A DNA stretch of 42,525 nucleotides from Syntrophorhabdaceae bacterium (GTDB taxonomy: Bacteria > Desulfobacterota > Syntrophorhabdia > Syntrophorhabdales > Syntrophorhabdaceae). Both the position numbers and the translations under genes were made by a program. Shown here one piece after another: positions 1-8,896 of the stretch. The DNA lies in the NCBI GenBank assembly GCA_028713955.1, contig JAQTNJ010000006.1:311-42835 (forward strand). The letters are read 5' to 3'. Under the pieces are notes generated by a model, which saw only the letters and a list, made by a program, of their open reading frames with translations, searched no databases and was not told the origin of the DNA. The first letter of the stretch is position 1, and each line of letters starts with the position of its first letter.

Positions 1-155
1 TGGGCAGCATCGGTCATAGCGATAGTGGAGCCCGTTCCGTTGAAATGATAACTGTAGACCTGATTGGATGGGGTGACCATGGCGAGGAGGCCCGCCCCGT
101 GGATGTAGTATCTGGTAATCTCGTTATCCCCATCGGCCTCTGCCATGAGGTTGCC
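1..155. repeat. direct repeat copy A of RHS core (partner at 1203-1357)
   Basis: The first 128 bases are identical to the sequence starting at 1203, and the rest up to 155 differs at about three positions. The offset is 1202 bp. The copy may continue beyond the left edge. Confidence 0.95.
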
Positions 156-203
156 GGATAAGCATCCATGTTCTATTTGCTCGCCATCGGAGTATGTTAA
201 CAT
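1..203 (-). pseudogene. orphan RHS C-terminal core fragment (runs off left edge)
   Basis: Read on the minus strand from an ATG at 201-203, this open frame quickly enters YD-repeat sequence nearly identical to the large RHS gene. Bases 1-155 match 1203-1357 with about three mismatches, and similarity stops abruptly at 156. The first 15 or so residues are unrelated to RHS and no Shine-Dalgarno sequence precedes the ATG. This is the usual form of a displaced RHS tip: a short stretch of core followed by an alternative C-terminal toxin, which here would lie outside the window. It follows the intact RHS gene and its small downstream gene in the same direction. Recombination through the 155-bp repeat could swap toxin ends. 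It may be untranslated, and the tip itself cannot be seen. Confidence 0.75.
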
Positions 204-239
204 TTCAGTAACATGTTTTTCCCTTTTCATATTAATTGT

Positions 240-524
240 CTACTCAAGGTTCTTGCCGCACTGAGTGCACCTTTTGGGTATCCAGGCAGTCCAAATCCAG
301 ACCGTTGTACCGAATATAGTAAAAGGGTTATACAAAGCCCTCTTACCACATTGTGGACACTTCAAAGAAATAGTGTAGAGTCCAATAATGAGCATCAGAA
401 AGAGCAATGGGATAATGAAATGATTCGATACGTAAACAATTCCAAGTCCTAATGCCAATCCGTTTACGAACCACAGAAAAAGTGCGATATGAAATTTTGT
501 TCTAAGTGTATAGTTTGGCCTCAC
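240..524 (-). CDS. small two-TM protein with paired zinc-ribbon motifs, possible RHS immunity protein
   Basis: The 94-residue product starts with GTG at 522-524, which overlaps the TGA stop of the RHS gene by 4 bp (GTGA), implying translational coupling. Two hydrophobic segments lie at about residues 12-31 and 35-53. They are followed by CPQCGK and CTQCGK, two CxxC knuckles about 30 residues apart that look like a zinc ribbon. Its position directly behind a polymorphic-toxin C-terminus is where cognate immunity genes usually sit, and a membrane location would suit a toxin acting at the envelope. No immunity family is recognised, so the role is inferred from position only. Confidence 0.6.
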   Translation of the reverse strand: MRPNYTLRTKFHIALFLWFVNGLALGLGIVYVSNHFIIPLLFLMLIIGLYTISLKCPQCGKRALYNPFTIFGTTVWIWTAWIPKRCTQCGKNLE

Positions 525-3500
525 TTGCTATAACCTCGAGATTGTGCAGATGTAGAAGTTGGAGAAAAAATGTCTCTGGCCGTAATGTGCCCAGTGTATG
601 GAAAAGAAACGGAAACGCCCGCGGGGGTGGCTGCTGGTCCGATACCTACTGTCCCTCCCATGATGGTTCCCGTTTTAGGATCAACAAAAACAGTTAGGCT
701 CAAAGGGCCAATGGTCAGATTGAAATTAGATGTCAGGCCTCTAACATTTTCTATGCCACCCCGTACGATGCCTATAAATGCATCTGCCGATACATTGATG
801 CCTCCAGCCACCCCAGCCGATCCAAGGACGCCTACATCAGCTTTTTGGCCGAAGAGACCAGGATTTACAACAATACCTCCGCTTATGTCAAAACCCGTGG
901 GGGCAGTAACGCTTGCTCCACCACCAAACAAGATATTGAAGAGACCCTTCGGATCAACTCGGTTCACCGGATTATTCCCCGCATACCCATAGAGGTTCAC
1001 ATCCCCTCCATCAAATCCTATAGGATCTTCACTTATGAACCTCCCCACCTGGGGATCGTAGTAGCGTGCCCTCATGTAGTAGAACCCGTTGGGTTCCGTC
1101 ATGACGCCGTATTGCCCTACGAAGGTAAAGGGGTTGGATACTGTCTCCGATTGATTAATGATGTTCCCGAAGGGATCGTAGCGGTACTGGTTGATTACTG
1201 CCTGGGCAGCATCGGTCATAGCGATAGTGGAGCCCGTTCCGTTGAAATGATAACTGTAGACCTGATTGGATGGGGTGACCATGGCGAGGAGGCCCGCCCC
1301 GTGGATGTAGTATCTGGTAATCTCGTTATTCCCGTCGGCCTCTGCTATGAGGTTGCCTTGTGCGTCGTACATGTAGCGGGTGGTTACGCTGTCGCGTATG
1401 GCCTCAAGCCTGTTGCCCCTCCCGTCGTAAGAGAAGGAGGATGACGAACCGATCGCGGTGAGCCTGTGCTCGTAGTCGAAGGTATAGGCGGAGCCGTATC
1501 CCGTTGCGATCTGTCCTTCATCATCATAGGTGAAGCTATCTCCTCCCGAGGAGAGGAGCCTGTTCTTCTGGAGGTTGTAGGTAGAGATGCTGCTTCCCAT
1601 GCCGGGGAGGGTCTGGTCCGGTTCGGTCTGGATGATGCCTGTCCTGTTGCCCGCTCCGTCCAAGGTGAAGGAGTAGGAGGCGATGACCGCCTGATCGGAC
1701 TTCCGATTCACGAGGGAGGTCAGTCGGTTTGCGTTGTCATAGGTGTACGTGACGGTTGACCCGTTGAAGTGGGTGAAGCCCGTCATGCGGCCTGCTTCAT
1801 CATATGAATAGGTGACGGTGGGGTTCGGGGTGATCCAGCCGATCGTCACCGTGGAGAGGCGGTTCAATGCGTCATAGGTGTAGTATACCGTCTTGTTGCC
1901 GGGGTAGGTGAGTTCCGAGAGGTTGCCCGCCTCGTCGTATGTATAGCCGATCACAAAGGAGTGCGGGTCGGTCATGGAGGCGAGACGGCCCGCTGCATCG
2001 TAAGAATAGCCTGTGGACCCGATCAGGTCCGTCATGGAGGCAACCTGGTCGAGCTGGTTGTAGGTGAAGGAGACCGTGGACGAATCGGGATAGGTAACAA
2101 TGCCGATCTTGTCGGTGGGGGTATAAGCATAGGAGATGGTATGGTTCCTGCGGTCGGTCTTCGCGGTGAGTCTCCCCGCATTGTCGTAGGCGAAGGTGGT
2201 CTGCTTCGAGAGGGGATCGGTAATACTGAGGAGGAGGCCCCGCTTGTCATAGGTGAAACTTGTGGGCCAGTCGAGCTGGTTTTTAAGCTCCGTCATCCTT
2301 CCGATGGTGTCGTAGGTGTAGGTTATTGCGGGATGGGAAGCTGTGTAAGTTGTGGCAGGATTCCCGTAGGCGTCATAGGTGAAGGTCGAGGTGATGCTCC
2401 TTCCGTCGGTTGCGGTGTTTCTGAACCCGTTCGTATAATATGTGGCGCTGTTCGTTATGGTAACGCCCTGGGAGGGATAGACCGAGGTGGAAAGCAGGTG
2501 GTTATGACTGTTGTACGCAAAACTGGTCGTGTGAGACAGGGGGTCGGTGGTGTCGGTCAGGCGGTAAGGGGCTGACGACTCGTAGGTGTTGTTCGTCTGG
2601 TAGGAGAGTGCATCCGTGATCCGCGTCAGGTTGTGGTTGCCGTCATAGAGGTAGTCCGTAGTATGCGCTCTCGGGTCGGTTATAGACACAGTGTGGTCCT
2701 GCCCGTCGAATACCTTGGATATGAGATTCCCGAGGGCATCTTTCCTGGCGTACTCCCTGCCCTTCTGGTCGTAGTAGTAGGTGATCCTGTTCCCGTCCGG
2801 GTCTTCCTCGGAGTTGATGAAGCCGGAGAAGTAGAAATTATAGACCGCATTGGTGCCGCTCTGGCGGGGAACGGTCTGGGTCGTGACCTTCCCGAGGGCA
2901 TCATAGGCATTGGTAGCCATGGTAACGTTGAGGGGGTTCCTGAGTCCTGTCATCCTGTGGTTTGTCGGGTCGGCATAGAGGTAGGACCATGCCTTGCCCT
3001 CAGGATCAGTATAGCTTGTCAGGTTGTTGTTCGCGTCGTAGCCGTACGACACGGACCGGGCAGGCGAACTGGAATCGGTGACCGAGTTGATCCTCCCCGA
3101 TGAGGAACTGAACGTCAGGGTCCTGCTGAAGGCGTCGGTGACCGTGGAGAGGACGGTATCCGGGCTCGTGCCGGTATAGGTGAACGTTATGGTGTTCCCG
3201 TCTATGTCGACGATCTGGGAGACCTTGTTGTCAGAGTTGAAGTTGACCTGCGTACCCATCCGTTCCAGGAGACTATACGTCCCGTTCCCGTTCTTGACGA
3301 GGTTCGTGGTGATGCCCGGCGGAGGGGCATAGGTGCCGTCAGGCAGCTTGATGTATTCCATGACCTTGCTGCCGATATTTACCGTGACCGCATTGTCGAT
3401 CACCTGGTCTATCGCCCACTTGGAGGCGAGGGATGCCGTCATCCATGCCTCGATGGTATCCAGGTTTTTAAGAATATCAAGACAGGTATAAAGGGCCGCG

Positions 3501-6500
3501 ATCATGCCCGCTGCATCGACGGGCTGGCGTACCCCGAGGACCGGCTCCCCATGGCTCGTGGGGTTCACGTATATATCGTAGTTGTGGGTCCAGCCGTATC
3601 CGAGGCTCCTCTTCGAGAGGTTGAGATTGCTGTTGTAGGAACGGGCGAAAGCGAGGCCAAGGGGCGCCCCGCCGCCAAGGGCGAGATCAGTCCTGTCATA
3701 CAGGTAAGCGCCGCTCGCCATATCAACGGGCTCGTTGGACACAGACGGGGTTGCTTGGGTAAGTTGCAGACCTATGGTATCGGGGATTGGGATTGAGATA
3801 AAATTCAGCAAAGATATATTGGCCACCACAAGCGGGTCTACGTATCCCATAATTGAACTGAATCCCCCATAGTAGTTGCCTCCAATGATCATACCCATAT
3901 ATCCTTCAGAAGCAGAAAAATATTTTGAGATGTAGCCTTTTCCCCTCCACTGGTTCAAGACAAGTTGCCCGTTATCGGGGAGGATAAGTATTTTACCGGC
4001 GTTTACCTGGGCCTGAAAATCATCGAGTTCGGCTGTAGTATAGTTTTGCAATTGGGGGCGGACCACGGTGCTGTAATTCGAGCTCGTTGCATAGAAGACC
4101 TTTCTCCCCGTCGCATTTGCGACTTGGAAGAGGCTCATGGTCGATGCTGCGGTCGAACCCATCATTTGAGCAAGTATACCATGTTCCAGGGCGCTGAGCA
4201 CAAGCCCGTGGTTTTTAAAATGGGCAATAGAATCTTCGGTGACAGAGTGTTTTGAAGAGTAACTGGTTCTCTGGGCCTTCACGTCTATGTAATATCCCTG
4301 CTCCTGCGCCATTACGCCGACAGCGTGGTGCGTAACGGCTACAACATCTGATAAGGCTGAGAGCATATTCCGCACCATTGCCGTTTCCTTGAGCCAGGTC
4401 TGGCCCATGATGTTGAGGGTCTCCCCGAGGACCGGCTCCGAAGTATCGGACAGTCCCTGCGCCCTGTATATCTCAAGCTGTTGCTGCCGCTTCTGCAGTA
4501 GTTTGTTCGATACCCCTCCGAAGTTATAGGCAATAGCGTAGCTCCTGCCGCCCTTGACTGTCCAATCAATATTGTAGTCGTCAGCATAATTGCCCTGATC
4601 GTAAGCATAGGGATGATCTATTGAAATATGAAGATGATTGACAGCATCGAGTGTGGTCGCGCGGGCGCTCGATGCCAGTGGCGAACCGCCATCCTGGCGA
4701 AGCTCCGCGTAGTAATTACTGCCGGCTTGGCTGTACGTGAGAGTAATGCGGGAACCGCCAAGCTCAGAGGCTTTAAAGGTGTGGCTGAAGTCCATAGCCG
4801 TATTGTCCTGATTCCAATGCTCTGCAATGATCGTAGTCGTGTACTCTTCAGGAACCGTATCCTGCCAGGACTCTATCTCGTAATACATAAAAAATGATGG
4901 TTCTGTTTGATATGCTGTCAGATTTGTCCGGATGATATTCCTTCCACCGATAATCTCGGTGACTTCTTTATTCGGGTACTGGCTCCTGATGGTAGTGACC
5001 AGGTTGGTAGCATAGGCGGTTAGTTGGTTTCTGATGTTTGTCTCGTTCATGTTCTGGGCATAATCACCGGTCACTGTAGCACCCGATGTGGCGCCTGTCA
5101 TTACAGTACTCCGGCTGTACCCCATGGCCTGGCCGATATCGATCTTTGTAGCATAGCTATATGTTTTGTAAGCAGGATCGAAGGCATAGGTCGTCCCGTT
5201 TATCGTTGCCTTCACCCATACGCGGCCCAGCCAGGTTGATCCATTCCATAAAGGCTGATCAAGAGGAATTCCTCCCAGCGCCAATGTATTGCCTACCGCA
5301 GAATCCGTCGAATCCACTCCCAGCCAGTTGGAAAGGTCCGCCCCCCACATCCATGCCGCCCCGTATACATACCAGGCTGTGTACCCGCTTGCCCTCAGGA
5401 GGGCGATCATCAAGGATGCCTGATCGCAATCGTTACCGCTGCCGTCGAGGTAGGTAAGCGTTGCCCCTTTCAGGGAGCCGAAATAGGGAACGTAGTCGAT
5501 ATTGTTGTGGACGTAGTCATAGATGAGTTTTGGATCATAATGAAGCGCGCGGGCAAGCGCCTGGATCTCCGGGGTGACGTCTTCGACCCCCGAGGACATA
5601 AGCCTTAAGGGGGCAGATGCCTTTTTGGCTGCGATGGCTGCCCGTTTTGCGGCATAATATGCCCGGGCATCCTCAATACTTACTGGTTGCGCAATGGTCA
5701 TACGCCAGCCCGGTCCTGCTACTTTGCTTTCTTGCACCAATGAATCTGTCTGTTTCGTAAGATCCGTTCCCTCTTTTGTCTGGACGGAGGATGTTCCCGA
5801 TGTTTTTTGAGTCGTGTTCGCTGACTGGGAAGACAGGTAGGAACTGAGATTGGCTCCCAAGGTAATACTGAAGGAGGTTAAAGATGAGCCGTCCTGCGAA
5901 CCTGAAACAGTTCCGGTGGGAGACATAAAGTTCCTCGATGTGGTAAGGCCGCCTATGGAGATATTGCCGTTTTCGTCGATGGTGATCGAAGTAACCCTGT
6001 CTTCTCCTGGGCCTCCCAGTAATGAAGAGGAGATCATGCTGAGCAGGTCTGCGTCGAGCTTTGATACAAAAATATCCCCGTTACCTCCGTAGGCGGTATT
6101 ATACACATCCCCTGCAACGGGGAAGTCCGGAGACATTGTGCTGCCTGCAACATAGACATTCCCTGTGTCGTCAACGGCAACGACACTCGCCTGATCCATG
6201 CTGGTGCCGCCGAGGGTCATGAGGGACGTGAGAGTATTGTCGAGTTTTGCAATGAAAGCGTCGGTATTCCCCTCATATCCGGTTGAGGTAAAATTCAAAG
6301 AGGCTGTACTGCCGGCGATGTAGATACTGCCGCCGTTATCGACCTCCACGGCAGGAAGATCCCCGTCAGCGGCATTATACATCGAGAACAGAGACGGGAC
6401 AATGATGAGCTCTTTTGTTGTATCGTATTGTCCCACCTTGAACCCGTACCCATCGCTGAATATCTCGTAGACTGCATCAACATACCTGAGCTCACCGTTC

Positions 6501-7183
6501 ACCTGCTGGTATGCGAGAGGCTTTGAAAATGTGGCAACCCCTGCCTCCGTCTCAATAGCGAGTTCCCCGCTTGCAGTGACAGAGAGTTTTTGCGTACCTT
6601 CTATCCGGATGCTCACGTCCCCGATGCTTGCCTGAGGTTGAACTACGAAAAACTTATTGAGTCCTCCTCCATAAGCCACCAGTTCCAGACTTATGCCATT
6701 GGATATGTCGCCGAAGACTAACCAATCGTATGAGGGGATGCCGCCGGTCCACATTGAAGGGATGTTCCCTATAATCTCAGCGGCCTTCACCGTTGACTTC
6801 TGTCCGCCATTACCAAGAAACGAAGTGACGCCGTTGAAAACCTCGCTGAGCGTAAGTACCCGTACACCATCGCCATCTTTTTTCCGGGAGATGGAGTAGA
6901 GAATCTTCCCGTCCCCAGTGATAAAGAATCCGGCGCCAAATACCCTAGTGTAGTACTTCACATTCCAGTCGCCCAACTGGCCAGTGTTCTCTAGGAAGGG
7001 AACCCGTACCGAATAGAATGCATTAAGGATCTTTTCTTTTGTCTCCTGGGTGAACGTGGCGCTGTGAACCGGTAAACATGCACACAACATGATAATGAAT
7101 GCAGCAACGATTGTGGTCAGAGATCCGAAGTTCTTAAGAAACCCTGCAAAACCGTGTAAACGGTTTGAACCTGTGTGATCCAT
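521..7183 (-). CDS. secreted RHS/YD-repeat protein with SBBP, transglutaminase-like and polymorphic C-terminal regions
   Basis: The product is 2220 residues, and ATG at 7181-7183 follows a good GAAGGAG site. A signal peptide occupies about residues 1-41, ending in VHSA. Residues 273-421 hold SBBP beta-propeller repeats. A transglutaminase-like domain follows (about 540-680) with Cys586 in DCDQASL and Asp669 in FDPAY, but Arg654 stands where the HxW histidine is expected. An RHS N-terminal motif (VDMASGAYLYDRTDL) lies near 1150, and YD repeats run from about 1330 to 1990. The RHS core ends in RFISEDPIGF and DPKGL near 2081. The last 139 residues (524-940) form a Gly-rich variable tip of unknown activity. 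The architecture fits a surface or secreted polymorphic toxin of Gram-negative bacteria. The small gene behind it may give immunity. Confidence 0.9.
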   Translation of the reverse strand: MDHTGSNRLHGFAGFLKNFGSLTTIVAAFIIMLCACLPVHSATFTQETKEKILNAFYSVRVPFLENTGQLGDWNVKYYTRVFGAGFFITGDGKILYSISRKKDGDGVRVLTLSEVFNGVTSFLGNGGQKSTVKAAEIIGNIPSMWTGGIPSYDWLVFGDISNGISLELVAYGGGLNKFFVVQPQASIGDVSIRIEGTQKLSVTASGELAIETEAGVATFSKPLAYQQVNGELRYVDAVYEIFSDGYGFKVGQYDTTKELIIVPSLFSMYNAADGDLPAVEVDNGGSIYIAGSTASLNFTSTGYEGNTDAFIAKLDNTLTSLMTLGGTSMDQASVVAVDDTGNVYVAGSTMSPDFPVAGDVYNTAYGGNGDIFVSKLDADLLSMISSSLLGGPGEDRVTSITIDENGNISIGGLTTSRNFMSPTGTVSGSQDGSSLTSFSITLGANLSSYLSSQSANTTQKTSGTSSVQTKEGTDLTKQTDSLVQESKVAGPGWRMTIAQPVSIEDARAYYAAKRAAIAAKKASAPLRLMSSGVEDVTPEIQALARALHYDPKLIYDYVHNNIDYVPYFGSLKGATLTYLDGSGNDCDQASLMIALLRASGYTAWYVYGAAWMWGADLSNWLGVDSTDSAVGNTLALGGIPLDQPLWNGSTWLGRVWVKATINGTTYAFDPAYKTYSYATKIDIGQAMGYSRSTVMTGATSGATVTGDYAQNMNETNIRNQLTAYATNLVTTIRSQYPNKEVTEIIGGRNIIRTNLTAYQTEPSFFMYYEIESWQDTVPEEYTTTIIAEHWNQDNTAMDFSHTFKASELGGSRITLTYSQAGSNYYAELRQDGGSPLASSARATTLDAVNHLHISIDHPYAYDQGNYADDYNIDWTVKGGRSYAIAYNFGGVSNKLLQKRQQQLEIYRAQGLSDTSEPVLGETLNIMGQTWLKETAMVRNMLSALSDVVAVTHHAVGVMAQEQGYYIDVKAQRTSYSSKHSVTEDSIAHFKNHGLVLSALEHGILAQMMGSTAASTMSLFQVANATGRKVFYATSSNYSTVVRPQLQNYTTAELDDFQAQVNAGKILILPDNGQLVLNQWRGKGYISKYFSASEGYMGMIIGGNYYGGFSSIMGYVDPLVVANISLLNFISIPIPDTIGLQLTQATPSVSNEPVDMASGAYLYDRTDLALGGGAPLGLAFARSYNSNLNLSKRSLGYGWTHNYDIYVNPTSHGEPVLGVRQPVDAAGMIAALYTCLDILKNLDTIEAWMTASLASKWAIDQVIDNAVTVNIGSKVMEYIKLPDGTYAPPPGITTNLVKNGNGTYSLLERMGTQVNFNSDNKVSQIVDIDGNTITFTYTGTSPDTVLSTVTDAFSRTLTFSSSSGRINSVTDSSSPARSVSYGYDANNNLTSYTDPEGKAWSYLYADPTNHRMTGLRNPLNVTMATNAYDALGKVTTQTVPRQSGTNAVYNFYFSGFINSEEDPDGNRITYYYDQKGREYARKDALGNLISKVFDGQDHTVSITDPRAHTTDYLYDGNHNLTRITDALSYQTNNTYESSAPYRLTDTTDPLSHTTSFAYNSHNHLLSTSVYPSQGVTITNSATYYTNGFRNTATDGRSITSTFTYDAYGNPATTYTASHPAITYTYDTIGRMTELKNQLDWPTSFTYDKRGLLLSITDPLSKQTTFAYDNAGRLTAKTDRRNHTISYAYTPTDKIGIVTYPDSSTVSFTYNQLDQVASMTDLIGSTGYSYDAAGRLASMTDPHSFVIGYTYDEAGNLSELTYPGNKTVYYTYDALNRLSTVTIGWITPNPTVTYSYDEAGRMTGFTHFNGSTVTYTYDNANRLTSLVNRKSDQAVIASYSFTLDGAGNRTGIIQTEPDQTLPGMGSSISTYNLQKNRLLSSGGDSFTYDDEGQIATGYGSAYTFDYEHRLTAIGSSSSFSYDGRGNRLEAIRDSVTTRYMYDAQGNLIAEADGNNEITRYYIHGAGLLAMVTPSNQVYSYHFNGTGSTIAMTDAAQAVINQYRYDPFGNIINQSETVSNPFTFVGQYGVMTEPNGFYYMRARYYDPQVGRFISEDPIGFDGGDVNLYGYAGNNPVNRVDPKGLFNILFGGGASVTAPTGFDISGGIVVNPGLFGQKADVGVLGSAGVAGGINVSADAFIGIVRGGIENVRGLTSNFNLTIGPLSLTVFVDPKTGTIMGGTVGIGPAATPAGVSVSFPYTGHITARDIFSPTSTSAQSRGYSK
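524..940 (-). other. variable C-terminal tip of the RHS protein
   Basis: This codes the 139 residues after the conserved DPKGL motif that ends RHS cores. It is Gly/Ala/Val-rich (GVLGSAGVAGGINVSADAF) and beta-strand-like, and resembles no nuclease or deaminase tip that I recognise. By position it is the toxin or effector module. It could instead be a membrane-active or barrel-like segment. Confidence 0.6.
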
Positions 7184-7448
7184 GTCATGCTCCTTCGGGT
7201 TGGAATGACATGGGGAGTACGCACGAAGCTCAGGTGCTGACGATCAAGGCTTACTGTTCACCGGGATTTTTTATGGTGCCCCCACTAACAACAGATTTTG
7301 TTGTTGGAATATCTTCTTTGTATCAAAGGGAAGAATATTTTGTCAAGGGAAATATCGTTCCGGAATGTAGATGGGTATAGACAATAAGGGTACTATATAA
7401 GTTATTATATATTTCGCAAGTCTATTCAGTGTATTGTCATTATAAGGA
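7184..7448. other. RHS upstream region between the array end and the RHS start codon
   Basis: The region is AT-rich and holds no convincing gene. An imperfect hairpin lies at about 7288-7307 (AACAAC and GTTGTT arms). Its left end carries the RHS ribosome binding site (7189-7195 on the minus strand). The last attC of the cassette array ends at 7449, so this marks the array boundary. Confidence 0.6.
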
Positions 7449-7511
7449 CGACAACAAACTTACCGGGAGTGACCCGATAGGGGCACGATCCGGTTCATGC
7501 GGTTGTTATGA
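7449..7511 (-). other. attC site, cassette of the GNAT gene (last in array)
   Basis: The 63-bp site has plus-strand boxes CGACAAC (7449-7455) and GTTATGA (7505-7511). Between them are imperfect inverted arms built on ACCGGGAGTG and CGATCCGGTTCATG. The TAA stop of the acetyltransferase gene lies inside the outer box, as is common in integron cassettes. Confidence 0.8.
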
Positions 7512-7931
7512 GCTGTACTCCATCAAGATTTCAATATGCCCAGTGTGTTGGTCAACTCTTTCCATCACGGGGTTGAATCCACATTTCCTATAAAACTGAA
7601 TGCCTTTCTCATTTTTACGATACACGGTGAGATTCAATTTTCTTCTCAGCGATTTTGCTTTATTCATCAACTGTTGCCCGATGCCTTTACCCTGGGCATC
7701 AGGGGACACGAACATTGCCGCCAAGGTATCTGTCTGGAGCGAGAAAAAGCCCTTAACGGTTCCGTTCTCTGAAAAGACATAAGTGTCGGAGTCTGGAATA
7801 TATGTTTCACGCATATCATCAACTCTTAATTCCCAAAACTCCTTTCCAACAAAGCCATGTGCGCCGATTGAGGCTTCCAGCCAAATATTCAAGACATCAT
7901 TCATGTCCGATGATTCAAAAGCACGTATCAT
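7506..7931 (-). CDS. GNAT-family N-acetyltransferase (integron cassette)
   Basis: The product is 141 residues from ATG at 7929-7931, which has a GAGGA site seven bases upstream; a TTG twelve bases earlier is a weaker start. The acetyl-CoA binding loop is visible as SPDAQGKGIGQQLM (Q-x-x-G-x-G), followed by the typical YRKNEKGIQFYRKCGF end. GNAT enzymes move an acetyl group from acetyl-CoA to an amine, such as an antibiotic, a small metabolite or a protein. The substrate cannot be told from sequence. The length is normal for a single-domain enzyme. GNATs are frequent integron cargo. Confidence 0.88.
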   Translation of the reverse strand: MIRAFESSDMNDVLNIWLEASIGAHGFVGKEFWELRVDDMRETYIPDSDTYVFSENGTVKGFFSLQTDTLAAMFVSPDAQGKGIGQQLMNKAKSLRRKLNLTVYRKNEKGIQFYRKCGFNPVMERVDQHTGHIEILMEYSS

Positions 7932-7949
7932 GTTAGTCCTCAAGACTCA

Positions 7950-8060
7950 TAAAACCAAAATCAGCGGCCCGCCCAAGGTGGCCCAGACTATGTATCACAG
8001 CTACTTACTCCCAAACCGCTACCTGACCGGCGCGTCCGCTGTATTTTGCTTGTTGGGTAA
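7950..8060 (-). other. long, degenerate attC site, cassette of the deaminase gene
   Basis: On the minus strand the site begins with TACCCAAC (8053-8060), followed by CAGCGGACGCGCC. Matching arms GGGCGGGCCGCTG occur near 7960-7975, before a poor terminal box (GTTTTAT). At about 110 bp it is longer than its neighbours but has the same layout. Confidence 0.55.
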
Positions 8061-8078
8061 TACCCATTCTTCCGTCTT

Positions 8079-8735
8079 TTATTTGTCGATGGGGGTAATC
8101 CTGTCCCCATGTTGCAAGGTTTTTACTATTCCAAGCTCTTCTAAATTCTTGAGAATAGAAGACTGAGATGAATCTTGCGGCCAAAGGTAAAAAACCTTTA
8201 TGCCCTCCTCTTCCAAAACAGGGCCAATCCACTCAAGCGGTTTGCCGGTTTCTTGATAAAGCTTTTCGCAGGGAATGCTCTTGTCCTCAACACCGGTCAC
8301 TTTTGAGAAGGTTTTATAGGACACTCCGTATACCACTCTTGCAATATCCCTATACCACATCGCTGAACAGCATAACATACATGGGGCAGTGCTGACGTAC
8401 ATAGTGCTTTCTCGCAATACTTCAGGGGGAATCTCACGTCTGGCCTTTATCATAAGATTGATTTCCGCGTGGCCGTAAACATTACTATCTGCATGAACCG
8501 TGTTTTCAGCAGTCAAGATAGCTTTGTTTTGATAGACAAGCAGAGCACCAAAAGGATGATTCCCCTTTTTTCCCGCACTAATTGCCAACTCAAAGGCTTG
8601 TCGGATGAAAGGCTCATGGCCTGTTGGACTCCTCGTTTCTTTTCCATATGAAATGATATAATCCCCGGCGCTGACAGGCAAAGCGGTCGGGGACAGAACA
8701 AATACCAGTAGAACAATCAAGAAGATTATTTTCAT
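8079..8735 (-). CDS. exported cytidine/guanine deaminase-like protein (integron cassette)
   Basis: The product is about 218 residues; ATG at 8733-8735 is preferred over an in-frame GTG just before it. The zinc-binding deaminase signature is complete: HAE near residue 89-91 and PCMLC near 118-122, with HPFGALLVYQNKAI upstream as in nucleoside deaminases of the TadA/guanine-deaminase type. The first 24 or so residues form a clear signal peptide (hydrophobic run, then PVSAGD). That is unusual because these enzymes normally act on cytosolic nucleosides or tRNA. An exported version might scavenge nucleosides or act as a toxin. The C-terminal 60 residues are not recognised. The gene is followed by its attC. 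Confidence 0.82.
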   Translation of the reverse strand: MKIIFLIVLLVFVLSPTALPVSAGDYIISYGKETRSPTGHEPFIRQAFELAISAGKKGNHPFGALLVYQNKAILTAENTVHADSNVYGHAEINLMIKARREIPPEVLRESTMYVSTAPCMLCCSAMWYRDIARVVYGVSYKTFSKVTGVEDKSIPCEKLYQETGKPLEWIGPVLEEEGIKVFYLWPQDSSQSSILKNLEELGIVKTLQHGDRITPIDK

Positions 8736-8794
8736 CACGCTAAATTATCCTTTCAGACTCATTTTTTTCCGCTGAGCAGCACTTCGTATTGACC

Positions 8795-8860
8795 GCCCAA
8801 CATGATGATAACCGGCGTGGCGCGCTTTTTTGCCACGTCTGGTTCACCTACTGGTTATCT
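8795..8860 (-). other. attC site, cassette of the DUF2971 gene
   Basis: The plus-strand boxes are GCCCAAC (8795-8801) and GTTATCT (8854-8860). Strong arms GGCGTGGCG and GCCACGTC flank a T-rich loop. It closely resembles the attC at 14995-15060. Confidence 0.8.
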
Positions 8861-8896
8861 GTCTCCTTGAAATCGCAACTCCAGCGGCCCCCCTGT

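Noticed and set aside
845-2575. Long plus-strand open frames opposite the RHS gene
   Set aside because: They are antisense shadows of the YD repeats, lack ribosome sites and have no domain-like composition.
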